NCBI RefSeq assembly: GCF_028712165.1
Contig: NZ_JAQTQR010000002.1
Location: 1 to 64,000 of the forward strand
Reading direction: 5' to 3'
Source of the DNA: Sulfuricurvum sp.
GTDB taxonomy: Bacteria > Campylobacterota > Campylobacteria > Campylobacterales > Sulfurimonadaceae
Length of the DNA stretch: 64,000 bases
A model generated the notes under the pieces. It made no database searches and was not told the DNA's origin. It saw only the letters and a list, made by a program, of their open reading frames with translations. Of the stretch, positions 44,329 through 53,199 are shown piece by piece (position 1 is the first letter of the stretch; each line of letters begins with the position of its first letter). The position numbers and the translations under genes were made by a program.

Positions 44329-46932
44329 ATGCAAGATCATAAAACGATTTATTTTAAAGATTATCTACCCAGTTCATATACAGTTGAAACCTGTTCGCTT
44401 GAATTTATTATCGAAAACAGCTCGACTCGGGTTGAAAACATTATGGAAATCAAGCGATGCGATCCTAATGCGAAAGAGTTGAGACTCGATGGTGAGATGC
44501 TCGATCTGGAACTCATCTGGGTGGATGATGTTCTCTATTCCGAAGAGATGTATACCAAAACCGAAGAGGCATTGATCCTTCCTCTCGACTGCGATAGTGC
44601 CCGTATCCGGATCATCAACCGTATCTATCCGGATCAAAACACCGCATTAGAGGGATTGTACCGTTCCGGCGGTATTTGGTGCACCCAAAACGAACCGGAA
44701 GGGTTTCGTCGTATCACCTATTTTATCGACCGTCCCGACGTAATGGCGAAATTCACCACGAAAATCATTGCCAATAAAGAAACGTGTCCCGTTTTACTCA
44801 GTAACGGAAATCTGCGCGGAACGGCAACGTTGGAGAATGGTAAGCATATGGCTCTTTGGGAAGATCCGATCCCGAAACCGTGTTATCTGTTTGCTCTAGT
44901 CGCTGGAGATTTGGAAAGTATCCATGATACGTTTACGACGATGAGCGGTAAAAAGATCGATTTGGCGATCTATTGCGATCTGGGCAATGAAAATAAATGC
45001 CATCATGCGATGCGCAGTTTGAAAAAATCGATGGAGTGGGATGAAGTTACCTACGGATGTGAATACGATTTAGAAGTCTATAACATCGTTGCAGTGGATA
45101 GTTTCAATATGGGAGCGATGGAGAACAAAGGGCTCAATATTTTTAACTCTCATTATGTCCTGGCCGATGAAGAGACGGCAACCGACACCGATTTTATGGG
45201 GATCGAGAGTGTCATTGCCCATGAGTATTTTCATAACTGGACCGGAAACCGTATTACCTGCCGTAACTGGTTTGAATTGACACTCAAAGAGGGGCTAACC
45301 GTATTCAGAGATCAATCCTTCAGTGCTGATATGAACTCAGAGCTGACTCAACGTCTGGATGATGTAAGGGCATTGCGCGAACGTCAATTTGTCGAAGATG
45401 CCGGCCCGACCGCCCATCCGATCAAGCCGGATCATTATATGGAGATCAATAACTTCTATACCGCAACCGTTTATGAAAAAGGTGCGGAAGTAATTCGGAT
45501 GATGTATACGCTTTTGGGACGTGAGCGGTTTCGGACGGCAATGGATCGATATTTTGAGAATTTTGACGGCCAAGCGGTAGGAACGGAAGATTTCCTATGG
45601 GCAATGGAGACGCAAAGTCCTGTTGATTTGACCCAGTTTAAACGATGGTATTCCCAAGAACGAACACCTACTCTCAAGATTTCAACCGAATACCTTCCGG
45701 ATTCGTCTGAACTGGTGATGAAAATCATCCAGAATATCCCGAAAAATACTAAAAATCACGAACAGCTTCCGTATGCAATGCCGTTTAAAATGGCGCTTTT
45801 AGCCCCTGATGGGAGCGAATACCCACTGGTCAGCGATGATATTACCCTCTTGCATGAGGATGTTCTATGGATAGAAAACCAAATTCATGAGATTCGTTTC
45901 AAAGAGATTCCAAAACCGCCTCGTCTCTCTTTAAACCGCGGATTCAGTGCACCGGTGATCATTGAGTGCGATACAATCGATTACCCGTTTTTGATGGCAA
46001 ATGAGCGTGACGGATTTGTCCGTTTCGAAGCGGCACACCGTTTCGGTATTGAAACATTGGAATCCATGATAGCGGGCGATACGGTCAATGAACACTATAT
46101 CGAGAGTTATGGTGCATTACTGCGTGACGTGACGATTGATCCGATGTTTAAATCCCAAATATTAGAGCTTCCGACCATCACGACTATGATGCAGCGTCAG
46201 GAAATTATCGACGTAGCGGCAATCGTGAAGGCGCAAGAGGAGTTGAAACAGGTAATTGCCAGACGTTATTTCTCCGAATTGCAAAATATGATTGAAGCGT
46301 TATTTGATCCTTCCAATACTTTGATCGATGGTGAAAGTATGGGAAAACGTGCCCTCAAAAATCGATTGCTGGCTCTTGTAATGAGTTTGGATGAGGAATC
46401 GATCCGAAACCTGTGTATACGCCAATATCGTGAGTCGCTCTCTATGAGTGATCGTTTAAGCGCCCTGGATCTACTGGAAAACTATGCTCCAAATGATGTT
46501 GGCGAAGCGTTAAATGATTTTTATACCCGTTATAAAGACCAAACGCTGGTCATGAACAAATACTTCGGTGTTTGTGCCTCATCTCGTCGGGATGGGACAC
46601 TTGGACGCGTTCAGGCATTGCAAAACGATCCGGTATATGATCCAAAAGTACCTAATCTTGTTCGTGCGTTGATCGGTTCGTTTGCCCGAAATCCGGTCGC
46701 TTTTTATGATGAGAGCGGAGAAGGGTTTAAATTTGTAGCGGACAAAGTGATCGAAATTGATGCCTTGAATCCGCAAATCGCATCCGGGCTTGCAGGGGCA
46801 TTTAAAAATTACGGGAAACTCTCCGTACTGCAAAAAGTACAGATGCAGAGGGAATTAGAGCGGATTAAAAATCATCCGGATCTTTCGAATAATGTATTTG
46901 AGATTATTACAAAGATTTTAGAAGCAGAGTAA
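44329..46932 (+). CDS. pepN: Aminopeptidase N
   Basis: An 867-residue zinc metallopeptidase (M1 family) that removes N-terminal residues from peptides in the cytoplasm. GAMENKG (about 263) is the substrate-binding motif, and HEYFHNWTGNR (about 298) with the downstream Glu is the zinc site. Length and order match E. coli PepN. Confidence 0.97.
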   Translation: MQDHKTIYFKDYLPSSYTVETCSLEFIIENSSTRVENIMEIKRCDPNAKELRLDGEMLDLELIWVDDVLYSEEMYTKTEEALILPLDCDSARIRIINRIYPDQNTALEGLYRSGGIWCTQNEPEGFRRITYFIDRPDVMAKFTTKIIANKETCPVLLSNGNLRGTATLENGKHMALWEDPIPKPCYLFALVAGDLESIHDTFTTMSGKKIDLAIYCDLGNENKCHHAMRSLKKSMEWDEVTYGCEYDLEVYNIVAVDSFNMGAMENKGLNIFNSHYVLADEETATDTDFMGIESVIAHEYFHNWTGNRITCRNWFELTLKEGLTVFRDQSFSADMNSELTQRLDDVRALRERQFVEDAGPTAHPIKPDHYMEINNFYTATVYEKGAEVIRMMYTLLGRERFRTAMDRYFENFDGQAVGTEDFLWAMETQSPVDLTQFKRWYSQERTPTLKISTEYLPDSSELVMKIIQNIPKNTKNHEQLPYAMPFKMALLAPDGSEYPLVSDDITLLHEDVLWIENQIHEIRFKEIPKPPRLSLNRGFSAPVIIECDTIDYPFLMANERDGFVRFEAAHRFGIETLESMIAGDTVNEHYIESYGALLRDVTIDPMFKSQILELPTITTMMQRQEIIDVAAIVKAQEELKQVIARRYFSELQNMIEALFDPSNTLIDGESMGKRALKNRLLALVMSLDEESIRNLCIRQYRESLSMSDRLSALDLLENYAPNDVGEALNDFYTRYKDQTLVMNKYFGVCASSRRDGTLGRVQALQNDPVYDPKVPNLVRALIGSFARNPVAFYDESGEGFKFVADKVIEIDALNPQIASGLAGAFKNYGKLSVLQKVQMQRELERIKNHPDLSNNVFEIITKILEAE

Positions 46933-46944
46933 ACGCAACAATGT

Positions 46945-47322
46945 TCACCATTTCAACTGCTGGATAAGGTGATCGTAAACCTGCCGGATTTTGTCGCCGT
47001 CGGGTTCCCCTTTATAGTCCATTTGTGCGCGTGCAATTTGGGTATTGTTCTCTTTGATTGTGATACGGATATATCCGTCAAAATCAGATCCTAATGATCT
47101 GCTTTGCGCATTGGTACAGTGTGCACTGTGAATGTATACTATCACCGATACACGGGCATTCGGATCATTTGTACTTTTCAGCGTACCGCTTAAATCTTCG
47201 ATGCGGAGTGCGGATGGAGGATGACCGACAAAATGCCGATCATTAATCTCTGTAAAAATCTCCCGTTCCAAACACCCGCTTAACGCGAGTGCACAGAAAA
47301 AGAAAAAGAGGTTTTTTCTCAT
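46945..47322 (-). CDS. Small lipoprotein
   Basis: A 125-residue protein with a lipoprotein signal (LALSGC lipobox near residue 17). The mature part is not recognised. It contains the positively charged end LIQQLKW. It is 3 bp from the next gene on the same strand. Confidence 0.7.
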   Translation of the reverse strand: MRKNLFFFFCALALSGCLEREIFTEINDRHFVGHPPSALRIEDLSGTLKSTNDPNARVSVIVYIHSAHCTNAQSRSLGSDFDGYIRITIKENNTQIARAQMDYKGEPDGDKIRQVYDHLIQQLKW

Positions 47323-47325
47323 ACG

Positions 47326-47751
47326 TTACGCATGTGAGTGTTGGCCGCAGCAATTGTGGCCATGGGAGTGGGAATGTCCGTGAGTTTCTCCGTGATGGTC
47401 ATGTTCCCCCAAAAGGGAATCAAAGTTGTTCGAAGTTACTTCTATGAGCTCATTGGCATAGAAAAGCTTTAGGGCATTGCTTATCGTTAATCGCTCTTCT
47501 CCTGCAAAATAGACTTTGATGCCATAACTTTTCAAGAGGGCGAACGGATTCAATCCCAAATGGGATGTGATCAATACATCAACGTTATTGGCAACGAGGG
47601 TACGGGCGACGTCACGTCCTCCGAGCTGGTCCATTTTGACAACATCGATCTGTGTTGTATCGGTTGCAAAAGCAAAAAATTTGGCGTTCCCGAAAAGGGG
47701 AGCGAGTGCAGCATCGAGGGACGATGTTTTAATCGGCATAGCGATAATCAT
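47326..47751 (-). CDS. NifX/NifB-C-type protein with a His-rich tail
   Basis: A 141-residue member of the dinitrogenase-cofactor-binding (MTH1175/NifX) fold, with MIIAMPIKTSSLDAALAPLFGNAKFF at the start and the LITSHLGLNPFALLKSYGI core. A C-terminal tail of about 20 residues is dense in His and Cys and probably binds metal. No nif genes are nearby. It is cotranscribed with a paralogue under apparent control of the DUF134 regulator. Confidence 0.82.
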   Translation of the reverse strand: MIIAMPIKTSSLDAALAPLFGNAKFFAFATDTTQIDVVKMDQLGGRDVARTLVANNVDVLITSHLGLNPFALLKSYGIKVYFAGEERLTISNALKLFYANELIEVTSNNFDSLLGEHDHHGETHGHSHSHGHNCCGQHSHA

Positions 47752-47760
47752 AATAAATCC

Positions 47761-48135
47761 TTAATGGTGTGAGCAGCTCATATCAGGCTGCATGAGGGTT
47801 AGCTGATTGGCTAAAAAAGCGTTCAGCGATTGTTCGACACTCACGGAGATATTGTCGTGATATACCGCTAACCCTTTTTGTGCAAATCCTTGCAACGGGG
47901 AACCGCCTATTCCTGATACGATCAGGGCATCGGCTCCGAGAATACAGATATTTTCGACGGCACCGCCGCATCCGCTGCTTTTGTGCCCTTCGTTTTTAAC
48001 GACAAGAACATCTACGGTTTTGCCTTCGGGATTCAGTTCAACAACGGTATAAAAGTTGGCTCTGCCGAAATGGGCATCCCGTTTTGAAAGAAGCCCTTGG
48101 TGTTCATTGGTAGGAAAGACTATTTTTCTATTCAT
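47761..48135 (-). CDS. NifX/NifB-C-type protein
   Basis: A 124-residue paralogue of the 47326 product: IVFPTNEHQG start, HFGRANFYTVVEL, then the Cys-containing loop KSSGCGGAVENI and DALIVSGIGGSPLQGF. The chain ends CSHH, a possible metal site. It is the first gene of the leftward operon, 35 bp from an ACATATGT operator. Confidence 0.82.
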   Translation of the reverse strand: MNRKIVFPTNEHQGLLSKRDAHFGRANFYTVVELNPEGKTVDVLVVKNEGHKSSGCGGAVENICILGADALIVSGIGGSPLQGFAQKGLAVYHDNISVSVEQSLNAFLANQLTLMQPDMSCSHH

Positions 48136-48170
48136 AGTGAAACTCCTTATGTAAAATATCTAGAAACAAT

Positions 48171-48305
48171 TTAACATATGTAAAATTAAAAGGATATTAA
48201 TGGTAGCTTATAAAGAGTATAAGTTCTATTGTATTGATGTTTATCCCCTATTTAAAGGCTTCAGAAACTGTTTGGGTTAAAATGACTATAATTAACATAT
48301 GTAAA
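48171..48305. promoter_or_regulatory. Two identical operators between the NifX-like operon and its regulator
   Basis: TTAACATATGTAAA occurs at 48171-48184 and again at 48292-48305, each centred on the palindrome ACATATGT. One copy is 35 bp from the 48135 start, the other 14 bp before the 48320 ATG. The DUF134 protein encoded on the right is the likely binder, controlling itself and the divergent operon. Confidence 0.65.
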
Positions 48306-48319
48306 CATTAGGAAATACG

Positions 48320-48946
48320 ATGAAGACCGGTAAAAAACGCAATATTACCTTTAAACCTACGTGCTTTTCATTCGGCCCTTTAACGCAAGCTCCAAAAGAG
48401 ATGATACAGTTACGAGATGATGAACTCGAAGCGCTTTATCTCGCCGATTTCAAAGCGCTCTATCATGAAGAGTGTGCACACTCATTAGGGGTTTCGCGTC
48501 CGACATTTGCCAAGCTTATCAAACAGGCCCGCAAAAAAATGGTGGAGATGATAATGTTCGGAAAAGGGATCGAGCTTATACGAGAACCTCATAGTTTTAC
48601 CCTTGTATTTCCCAGCGATGACCGTATCTCCGTCCACCCTTATTTTTTGATCGCAAAATACTTTGCATTTGCCAAAGTGGAAGATGGGGTTATCGGCTCA
48701 ATTACCTATAAAGAGAATCCCATTTATAAAGAGCTTTTCCAAACCAAAAAAGAGATTGTCAATGACGAGAGTGCCAAAGGATTGGCGGCAGGACGGATCA
48801 TTCCACCCCTTTTAGAAGACGCAAACATTTTAGTTGCGCGAACATTGGGCGATGGAATACGTCGCAATATAGAAGGGATGGGGATAAGCATTGCACTAAC
48901 CGCAACCAGCGATCTTGATGCGGTGGTTGCAGAGCTGATAGACTGA
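48320..48946 (+). CDS. DUF134 regulator with NifX-like domain
   Basis: A 208-residue protein. The DUF134 helix-turn-helix (about 1-85; RDDELEALYLADFKALYHEECAHSLGVSRPTFAKL) is followed by a NifX/MTH1175-type domain (about 90-208). The same fold is found in the two divergent genes, so the regulator may sense the same metal or cofactor. Identical palindromic sites flank both promoters. Confidence 0.85.
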   Translation: MKTGKKRNITFKPTCFSFGPLTQAPKEMIQLRDDELEALYLADFKALYHEECAHSLGVSRPTFAKLIKQARKKMVEMIMFGKGIELIREPHSFTLVFPSDDRISVHPYFLIAKYFAFAKVEDGVIGSITYKENPIYKELFQTKKEIVNDESAKGLAAGRIIPPLLEDANILVARTLGDGIRRNIEGMGISIALTATSDLDAVVAELID

Positions 48947-48961
48947 AAAAAGTATTGGAAT

Positions 48962-49351
48962 TTATTTCCCATACCCATAATTGTCATAAAGATACTCGGC
49001 TATAGCGGTTGATTCCTCTTTTGTTAGGGACCCTTTTTGTGAGGGCATAAGACCGAAACGTTCGATTGACTGTTTCATACAAAGTGCTTTGGCCTGTGTC
49101 GGATCGAAGATATAATCATTGATAAAACTTACCGCTTCAGTTTTGGTGGTTTTAGCATTTTTGACATGGGTCATAACTCCCATAATCGGAGGTGCAATCA
49201 AGTTTTTCATCTCTTCGTAGGCCGGTCTTTGTTTGACATGACAAGCGGCACATTTTTCCTCGAATAAGGTTGAGCCTTTTTCTTGTGCCATTGATATTAC
49301 AGCTCCCAATGAAATGACGAGAAGACTTAAAGTGAGCGGATGCAGTTTCAT
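48962..49351 (-). CDS. Small c-type cytochrome
   Basis: A 129-residue exported monoheme cytochrome c. The start at 49351 is chosen for GGAGG upstream and a clean signal peptide; it ends near AQEKG. The heme motif is CAACH (about 42-46), and the sixth-ligand Met is probably in FGLMPSQKG. It likely shuttles electrons in the periplasm. Confidence 0.85.
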   Translation of the reverse strand: MKLHPLTLSLLVISLGAVISMAQEKGSTLFEEKCAACHVKQRPAYEEMKNLIAPPIMGVMTHVKNAKTTKTEAVSFINDYIFDPTQAKALCMKQSIERFGLMPSQKGSLTKEESTAIAEYLYDNYGYGK

Positions 49352-49470
49352 AACAGAACCTCCATATGAATCTATAGGATTCATTCTAATACAGTTTAAA
49401 TTAGCTTATTATTAATATAATGATAGGTAAATCAAAAAATTGATAAATCTAAAAAGAAGAGAGTAGATAA

Positions 49471-49941
49471 ATGGTGAGAATTGAAGTTCCGGGAATGGAA
49501 AGGTTAGAGATTGAGCATTTGGTATTGGATTATAACGGGACAATAGCGATTAACGGGATACTCATCGAGGGAGTTATGGAGCGATTGGGGAAACTTTCGG
49601 TCTTACTGGATATTCATGTTATAACAGCCGATACGTACGGCTCCGTTCACGAGCAATGTCATGGACATAATATTTCAGTCCATGTGATCGGAAAATATCA
49701 TCAAGATCGGGAAAAACTGACTTTTCTCGAATCACTCAAACCCGAGCACTGTGTCGCGATCGGAAACGGGAAAAATGATCTGCTTATCCTCTCACATGCG
49801 GCATTGGGATTTGCGGTGATTCAAGAAGAGGGGATAAGTACAAAAACACTTTTGGCTTCGGATGTTGTGTTTCAATCGATCAATGATGCCCTTGAAGCAC
49901 TGCTAAATCCTAACCGGCTGATAGCAACCCTTAGAAATTAA
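49471..49941 (+). CDS. HAD-family hydrolase, P-type-ATPase-like
   Basis: A 156-residue soluble HAD protein. LDYNGTIAING (about 19-29) is the first HAD motif with a Tyr in place of the second Asp-like position, TADTYGS (about 53) is the second motif, and AIGNGKNDLLIL (about 96) the last. The sequence resembles the P-domain of metal P-type ATPases and is found alone in several lineages. Substrate unknown. Confidence 0.8.
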   Translation: MVRIEVPGMERLEIEHLVLDYNGTIAINGILIEGVMERLGKLSVLLDIHVITADTYGSVHEQCHGHNISVHVIGKYHQDREKLTFLESLKPEHCVAIGNGKNDLLILSHAALGFAVIQEEGISTKTLLASDVVFQSINDALEALLNPNRLIATLRN

Positions 49942-49959
49942 TAGTTATTTTATATTTTT

Positions 49960-51129
49960 TTACATCCCAGGGATACGGGGGATATAGCCCATTTTGGACA
50001 TTTTATAGTACCAGCCCCAAGCGATTTTCATCCAATGTCCGATGATCGGCATCGGAATCAAAGTTGCTTTTTTATCATCGCGGTAAACGAATCCCGCGCC
50101 GTTTCCCATATCCATCACACAGAGGATGTTGAGATGGTCTTTGTATCCTTTTTTCTCGCCTGATTTGAATCCCCAAGCAATAGCACTGTTGTGCGCTGCA
50201 TTTCGAGCCATCACTTCGGCGATATGTCCTTGTTTTGCTTTCCAGTCCGGGCCCTCTAACGCACTCGCATCACCAATGGCGTACCATCCTTTGACCCCTA
50301 CGATTTCACAAAAATCATCTATACGGATAAATCCGGCATTGTTAAGCGGCAAATCGCTCTCTTTGATAAACACCGATCCATCTCCTGCAGGGATAAACAT
50401 CGTCAAATCGCTTTCAAGAATACTTTCGTCTTCAAAGACGACTCCATTTTCTTCAAAACGGGCAATTTTTTTACCATAGCGTGAACCGAATCGATTTTGT
50501 TTGAACATCATTTCCATCATTGAGAGGGCTTTTTTCCCCATTCTTGCCCCGGGCTCCGGCATCGGAGCGAAAAAGGTCATTTCGTAATTGTCGCGGATAC
50601 CGAGCTTTTTAAGTTGGTGGTGGAGATTGAAAAAGAGCTCAAATCCCGGTCCGCCGCGTACGCCGCTAGGGTCATTGGGATTACCTCCGAAACCGAATGC
50701 GATTTTTCCGCTTCCTTTTTTTATTAAAGCGTCGATCTTCTCTTTAAGTTGTACGGATTGTTCGGGCGCACCGCAGATAGAGAGCGTATGCTCGATTCCG
50801 GCGTGTTTCATCTTGCTTGCACCTGTCGCTATTACGAGGTGATCGGTTGTCCGTTTACCCCCTTTTTCGAGGGTGATTGTTCTTTGTCTCGCGCTAATGG
50901 ATGTCACTCGATCGATGCTCAACGTAAAGCCGTGTCGTGCAGCGAGTTTCTCTAAAGGAAAGGCAACATTGTCGAATGTAGTCGTTCCTACCGGAATCCA
51001 AATCGCAATAGGGTAAATGAATACATAGGGACGATCGCTGATGAGTTCAACATCAAATCCCTCTTTTCGGTAATAGATCGCCGCTTCGACTCCGGCGATT
51101 CCACCACCGATGATAAGAACATTTTGCAT
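49960..51129 (-). CDS. SQR/NDH-2-like FAD oxidoreductase
   Basis: A 389-residue flavoprotein. The start 51129 (MQNVLIIGGGIAGVEAA) opens directly with the FAD motif. The second FAD motif YAIGDASAL is near residue 295. No Tat signal is present. The usual paired SQR cysteines are missing, so it may not form the sulfur bridge; NADH:quinone or another sulfur-related reaction is possible. The C-terminus has an amphipathic part (HWMKIAWGWYYKM). Confidence 0.75.
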   Translation of the reverse strand: MQNVLIIGGGIAGVEAAIYYRKEGFDVELISDRPYVFIYPIAIWIPVGTTTFDNVAFPLEKLAARHGFTLSIDRVTSISARQRTITLEKGGKRTTDHLVIATGASKMKHAGIEHTLSICGAPEQSVQLKEKIDALIKKGSGKIAFGFGGNPNDPSGVRGGPGFELFFNLHHQLKKLGIRDNYEMTFFAPMPEPGARMGKKALSMMEMMFKQNRFGSRYGKKIARFEENGVVFEDESILESDLTMFIPAGDGSVFIKESDLPLNNAGFIRIDDFCEIVGVKGWYAIGDASALEGPDWKAKQGHIAEVMARNAAHNSAIAWGFKSGEKKGYKDHLNILCVMDMGNGAGFVYRDDKKATLIPMPIIGHWMKIAWGWYYKMSKMGYIPRIPGM

Positions 51130-51276
51130 TGTTATACCTTGTTGTATTTCGATATACAAATAATAATTATAGCTTTTAACTATCAGTAAGAATTATAATA
51201 GCAATGACGGTAAAAGTCAATACAAGAAACAGATTTATACGTCACTATGGGGGTTTGAGAGAATAAATATAAAGGC

Positions 51277-51302
51277 TTTTTTCCAAACAGATTGGGAAAA
51301 AA
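51277..51302. promoter_or_regulatory. Dyad between two divergent flavoprotein genes
   Basis: A 26-bp near-perfect palindrome, TTTTTTCC...GGAAAAAA with a short centre, sits in the 297-bp gap between 51129 and 51427. It could be a shared operator, or a terminator-like structure. The rightward gene also has TATAAT at 51389-51394. No gene is seen in the gap. Confidence 0.4.
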
Positions 51303-51426
51303 TGTAACATTGGCTGCTTGTAATTTTTTTTTAGTATAAAATGCAAGGCTTATTTTAAGGATGTGATATAAATGTGATGGATTGGGGTTATAATCACTTT
51401 TTATGGAATTCATCTAAGGAGAAGAT

Positions 51427-52896
51427 ATGGCGAGATTAGTTGTCCTCGGCGGCGGAGTCGCCGGACATACTGCAGCGACATTTGCGGCAGATTGGCTCGG
51501 AAAAGAACACGAAGTAGTAGTAGTTACCCCTAACTCAAAATGGAACTGGATCCCTTCCAATATTTGGGTAGGTGTCGGTGGAATGACAAAAGAGGACGTA
51601 ACCTTTGATCTTGCTCCTGTTTATGAAAAAGCAGGGATCACGTACAAGCAAGCAAAAGCGGTCAGCATCAATCCTGAGGGGAATGGCTCAACGGATAAAT
51701 CTTTTGTAACGATTGAATTTACAGGACAAGGCAAAGCGGGTCAAAGCGAAGAGATTACGTTTGATTATCTTATCAATGCTACCGGACCGAAACTTAACTT
51801 CGGTGCGACTCCGGGCTTGGGTGAAGGGTCAAACTTAGGTGAATTCACTGTTTCTGTATGTACAGCGGATCACGCGGATCATGCAGCGCATGAACTTAAA
51901 AAAGTTATGGATAAAATGCGCAAAGGCGAACGCCAAAAAATCCTAGTTGGTACAGGACACGGTATGTGTACGTGCCAAGGTGCGGCATTCGAGTATATTT
52001 TCAATATTGAACACGAAATCCGTAAAGCAGGTCTCCGTGATATGGCCGATATCCAATGGATCTCGAATGAGTCATTCATGGGTGACTTCGGTATGGGCGG
52101 ACTTCACATGAAAGTGGGCGGTTACGTTGTAAGCTCACGTATCTTTACCGAGTCTTTGTTTGCTGAGCGCGGTGTTAACTACATCACAGGTGCACATGTC
52201 AACAAAGTAGAAAAAGGGAAAGTAACGTATGAACTTCTTGACGGTTCTATCGGAGAAGAAACATTTGATTTCTCAATGTTGATTCCACCGTTCGCCGGTG
52301 TCGGTCTTAAAGCATACAACAAAGCAGGTGAAGATATTACCGATACGGTATTTGCACCAAACGGCTTTATGAAAGTTGATGCTAACTATACACCGAAACC
52401 GTACGAAGAGTGGAAAGCGTCTGACTGGCCTCGTACATACCAAAATCCGACCTATAAAAATCTATTTGCTGCAGGGATTGCATTCGCACCTCCGCACATC
52501 ATCTCTAAACCGATGAAATCTCCTAACGGTACAATGATCAATCCAACTCCTCCGCGTACGGGTATGCCAAGCGGAATCATGGGTAAAGCGGTTGCACACA
52601 GTGTTTGCGATTTGATCAAACACGGCCCAAGTGCACACTTGCACGAAGCTTCTATGGCAGAAATGGGTGCGGCGTGTGTTGCATCAGCCGGTAAAGGATG
52701 GTTAGACGGTCAAGCAGCAGCTATGACGGTTTATCCGGTTGTACCTGACTTTGATAAATACCCTGGAACAGGCCGTGATACCGATTATACTTTCGGGGAA
52801 ATCGGACTTGCGGGTCACTGGATCAAACACATCTTGCATTATTTGTTTATCTATAAAGCAAAACTCAAACCGTTCTGGAAAGTAATTCCGGAATAA
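51427..52896 (+). CDS. Sulfide:quinone oxidoreductase-family flavoprotein
   Basis: A 489-residue FAD protein with LVVLGGGVAGHTAATFAADW at the start (FAD motif, about 5-10). Candidate redox cysteines are Cys in SVCTADH (about 150), the CTCQG pair (about 180) and ACVASAG (about 420). C-terminal HWIKHILHYLFIYK suggests a monotopic membrane contact. The start has AAGGAG upstream. It is longer than type I SQR and is followed by a small conserved-looking protein. Confidence 0.85.
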   Translation: MARLVVLGGGVAGHTAATFAADWLGKEHEVVVVTPNSKWNWIPSNIWVGVGGMTKEDVTFDLAPVYEKAGITYKQAKAVSINPEGNGSTDKSFVTIEFTGQGKAGQSEEITFDYLINATGPKLNFGATPGLGEGSNLGEFTVSVCTADHADHAAHELKKVMDKMRKGERQKILVGTGHGMCTCQGAAFEYIFNIEHEIRKAGLRDMADIQWISNESFMGDFGMGGLHMKVGGYVVSSRIFTESLFAERGVNYITGAHVNKVEKGKVTYELLDGSIGEETFDFSMLIPPFAGVGLKAYNKAGEDITDTVFAPNGFMKVDANYTPKPYEEWKASDWPRTYQNPTYKNLFAAGIAFAPPHIISKPMKSPNGTMINPTPPRTGMPSGIMGKAVAHSVCDLIKHGPSAHLHEASMAEMGAACVASAGKGWLDGQAAAMTVYPVVPDFDKYPGTGRDTDYTFGEIGLAGHWIKHILHYLFIYKAKLKPFWKVIPE

Positions 52897-52963
52897 GCAT
52901 TAAGTCAATTACTAAAGAGAGATGTCTCTCTTTGGACCTAAAATATTGTAATAGGAGAAAAAA

Positions 52964-53131
52964 ATGGCAGTAAAAGAAGAAGAGTTTAACTTCGCTAAGA
53001 ATGATAAATTCAATACCGCGATGATTCCTGGAAAATTTGCCCGTGCAATGCGTACATGCAAAATTTGGCAATTTATCCGTTTCGTAATCATCAACATTAA
53101 AATGATTATTGTAGTAGGCAAAAGCCACTAA
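52964..53131 (+). CDS. 55-residue membrane-associated protein downstream of the SQR gene
   Basis: A short frame from ATG 52964, with AGGAGA seven bases upstream. A charged N-terminus (MAVKEEEFNFAKND) leads to a basic, single-Cys stretch and a hydrophobic helix (about 35-50; IWQFIRFVIINIKMIIVV), ending GKSH. It is 67 bp after the SQR-like gene, and a hairpin follows it. Not recognised; it may anchor or regulate the flavoprotein. Confidence 0.6.
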   Translation: MAVKEEEFNFAKNDKFNTAMIPGKFARAMRTCKIWQFIRFVIINIKMIIVVGKSH

Positions 53132-53144
53132 GTGATTTTTTTTA

Positions 53145-53163
53145 GACGGCCCATCCGGCCGTC
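53145..53163 (+). terminator. Hairpin terminator after the SQR gene pair
   Basis: The stem GACGGCC / GGCCGTC with a 5-nt loop lies 13 bp after the small protein's stop. A run of eight T precedes the stem instead of following it, so termination is only probable. Confidence 0.5.
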
Positions 53164-53199
53164 ATGTCTTCCTTATAACCTTTCCGTTAAAGTTTAATT

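Noticed and set aside
51277-51302. Calling the T6-stem-A6 dyad a definite bidirectional terminator
   Set aside because: Both flanking genes point away from it, so no transcript is known to end there; it is kept only as a possible operator.
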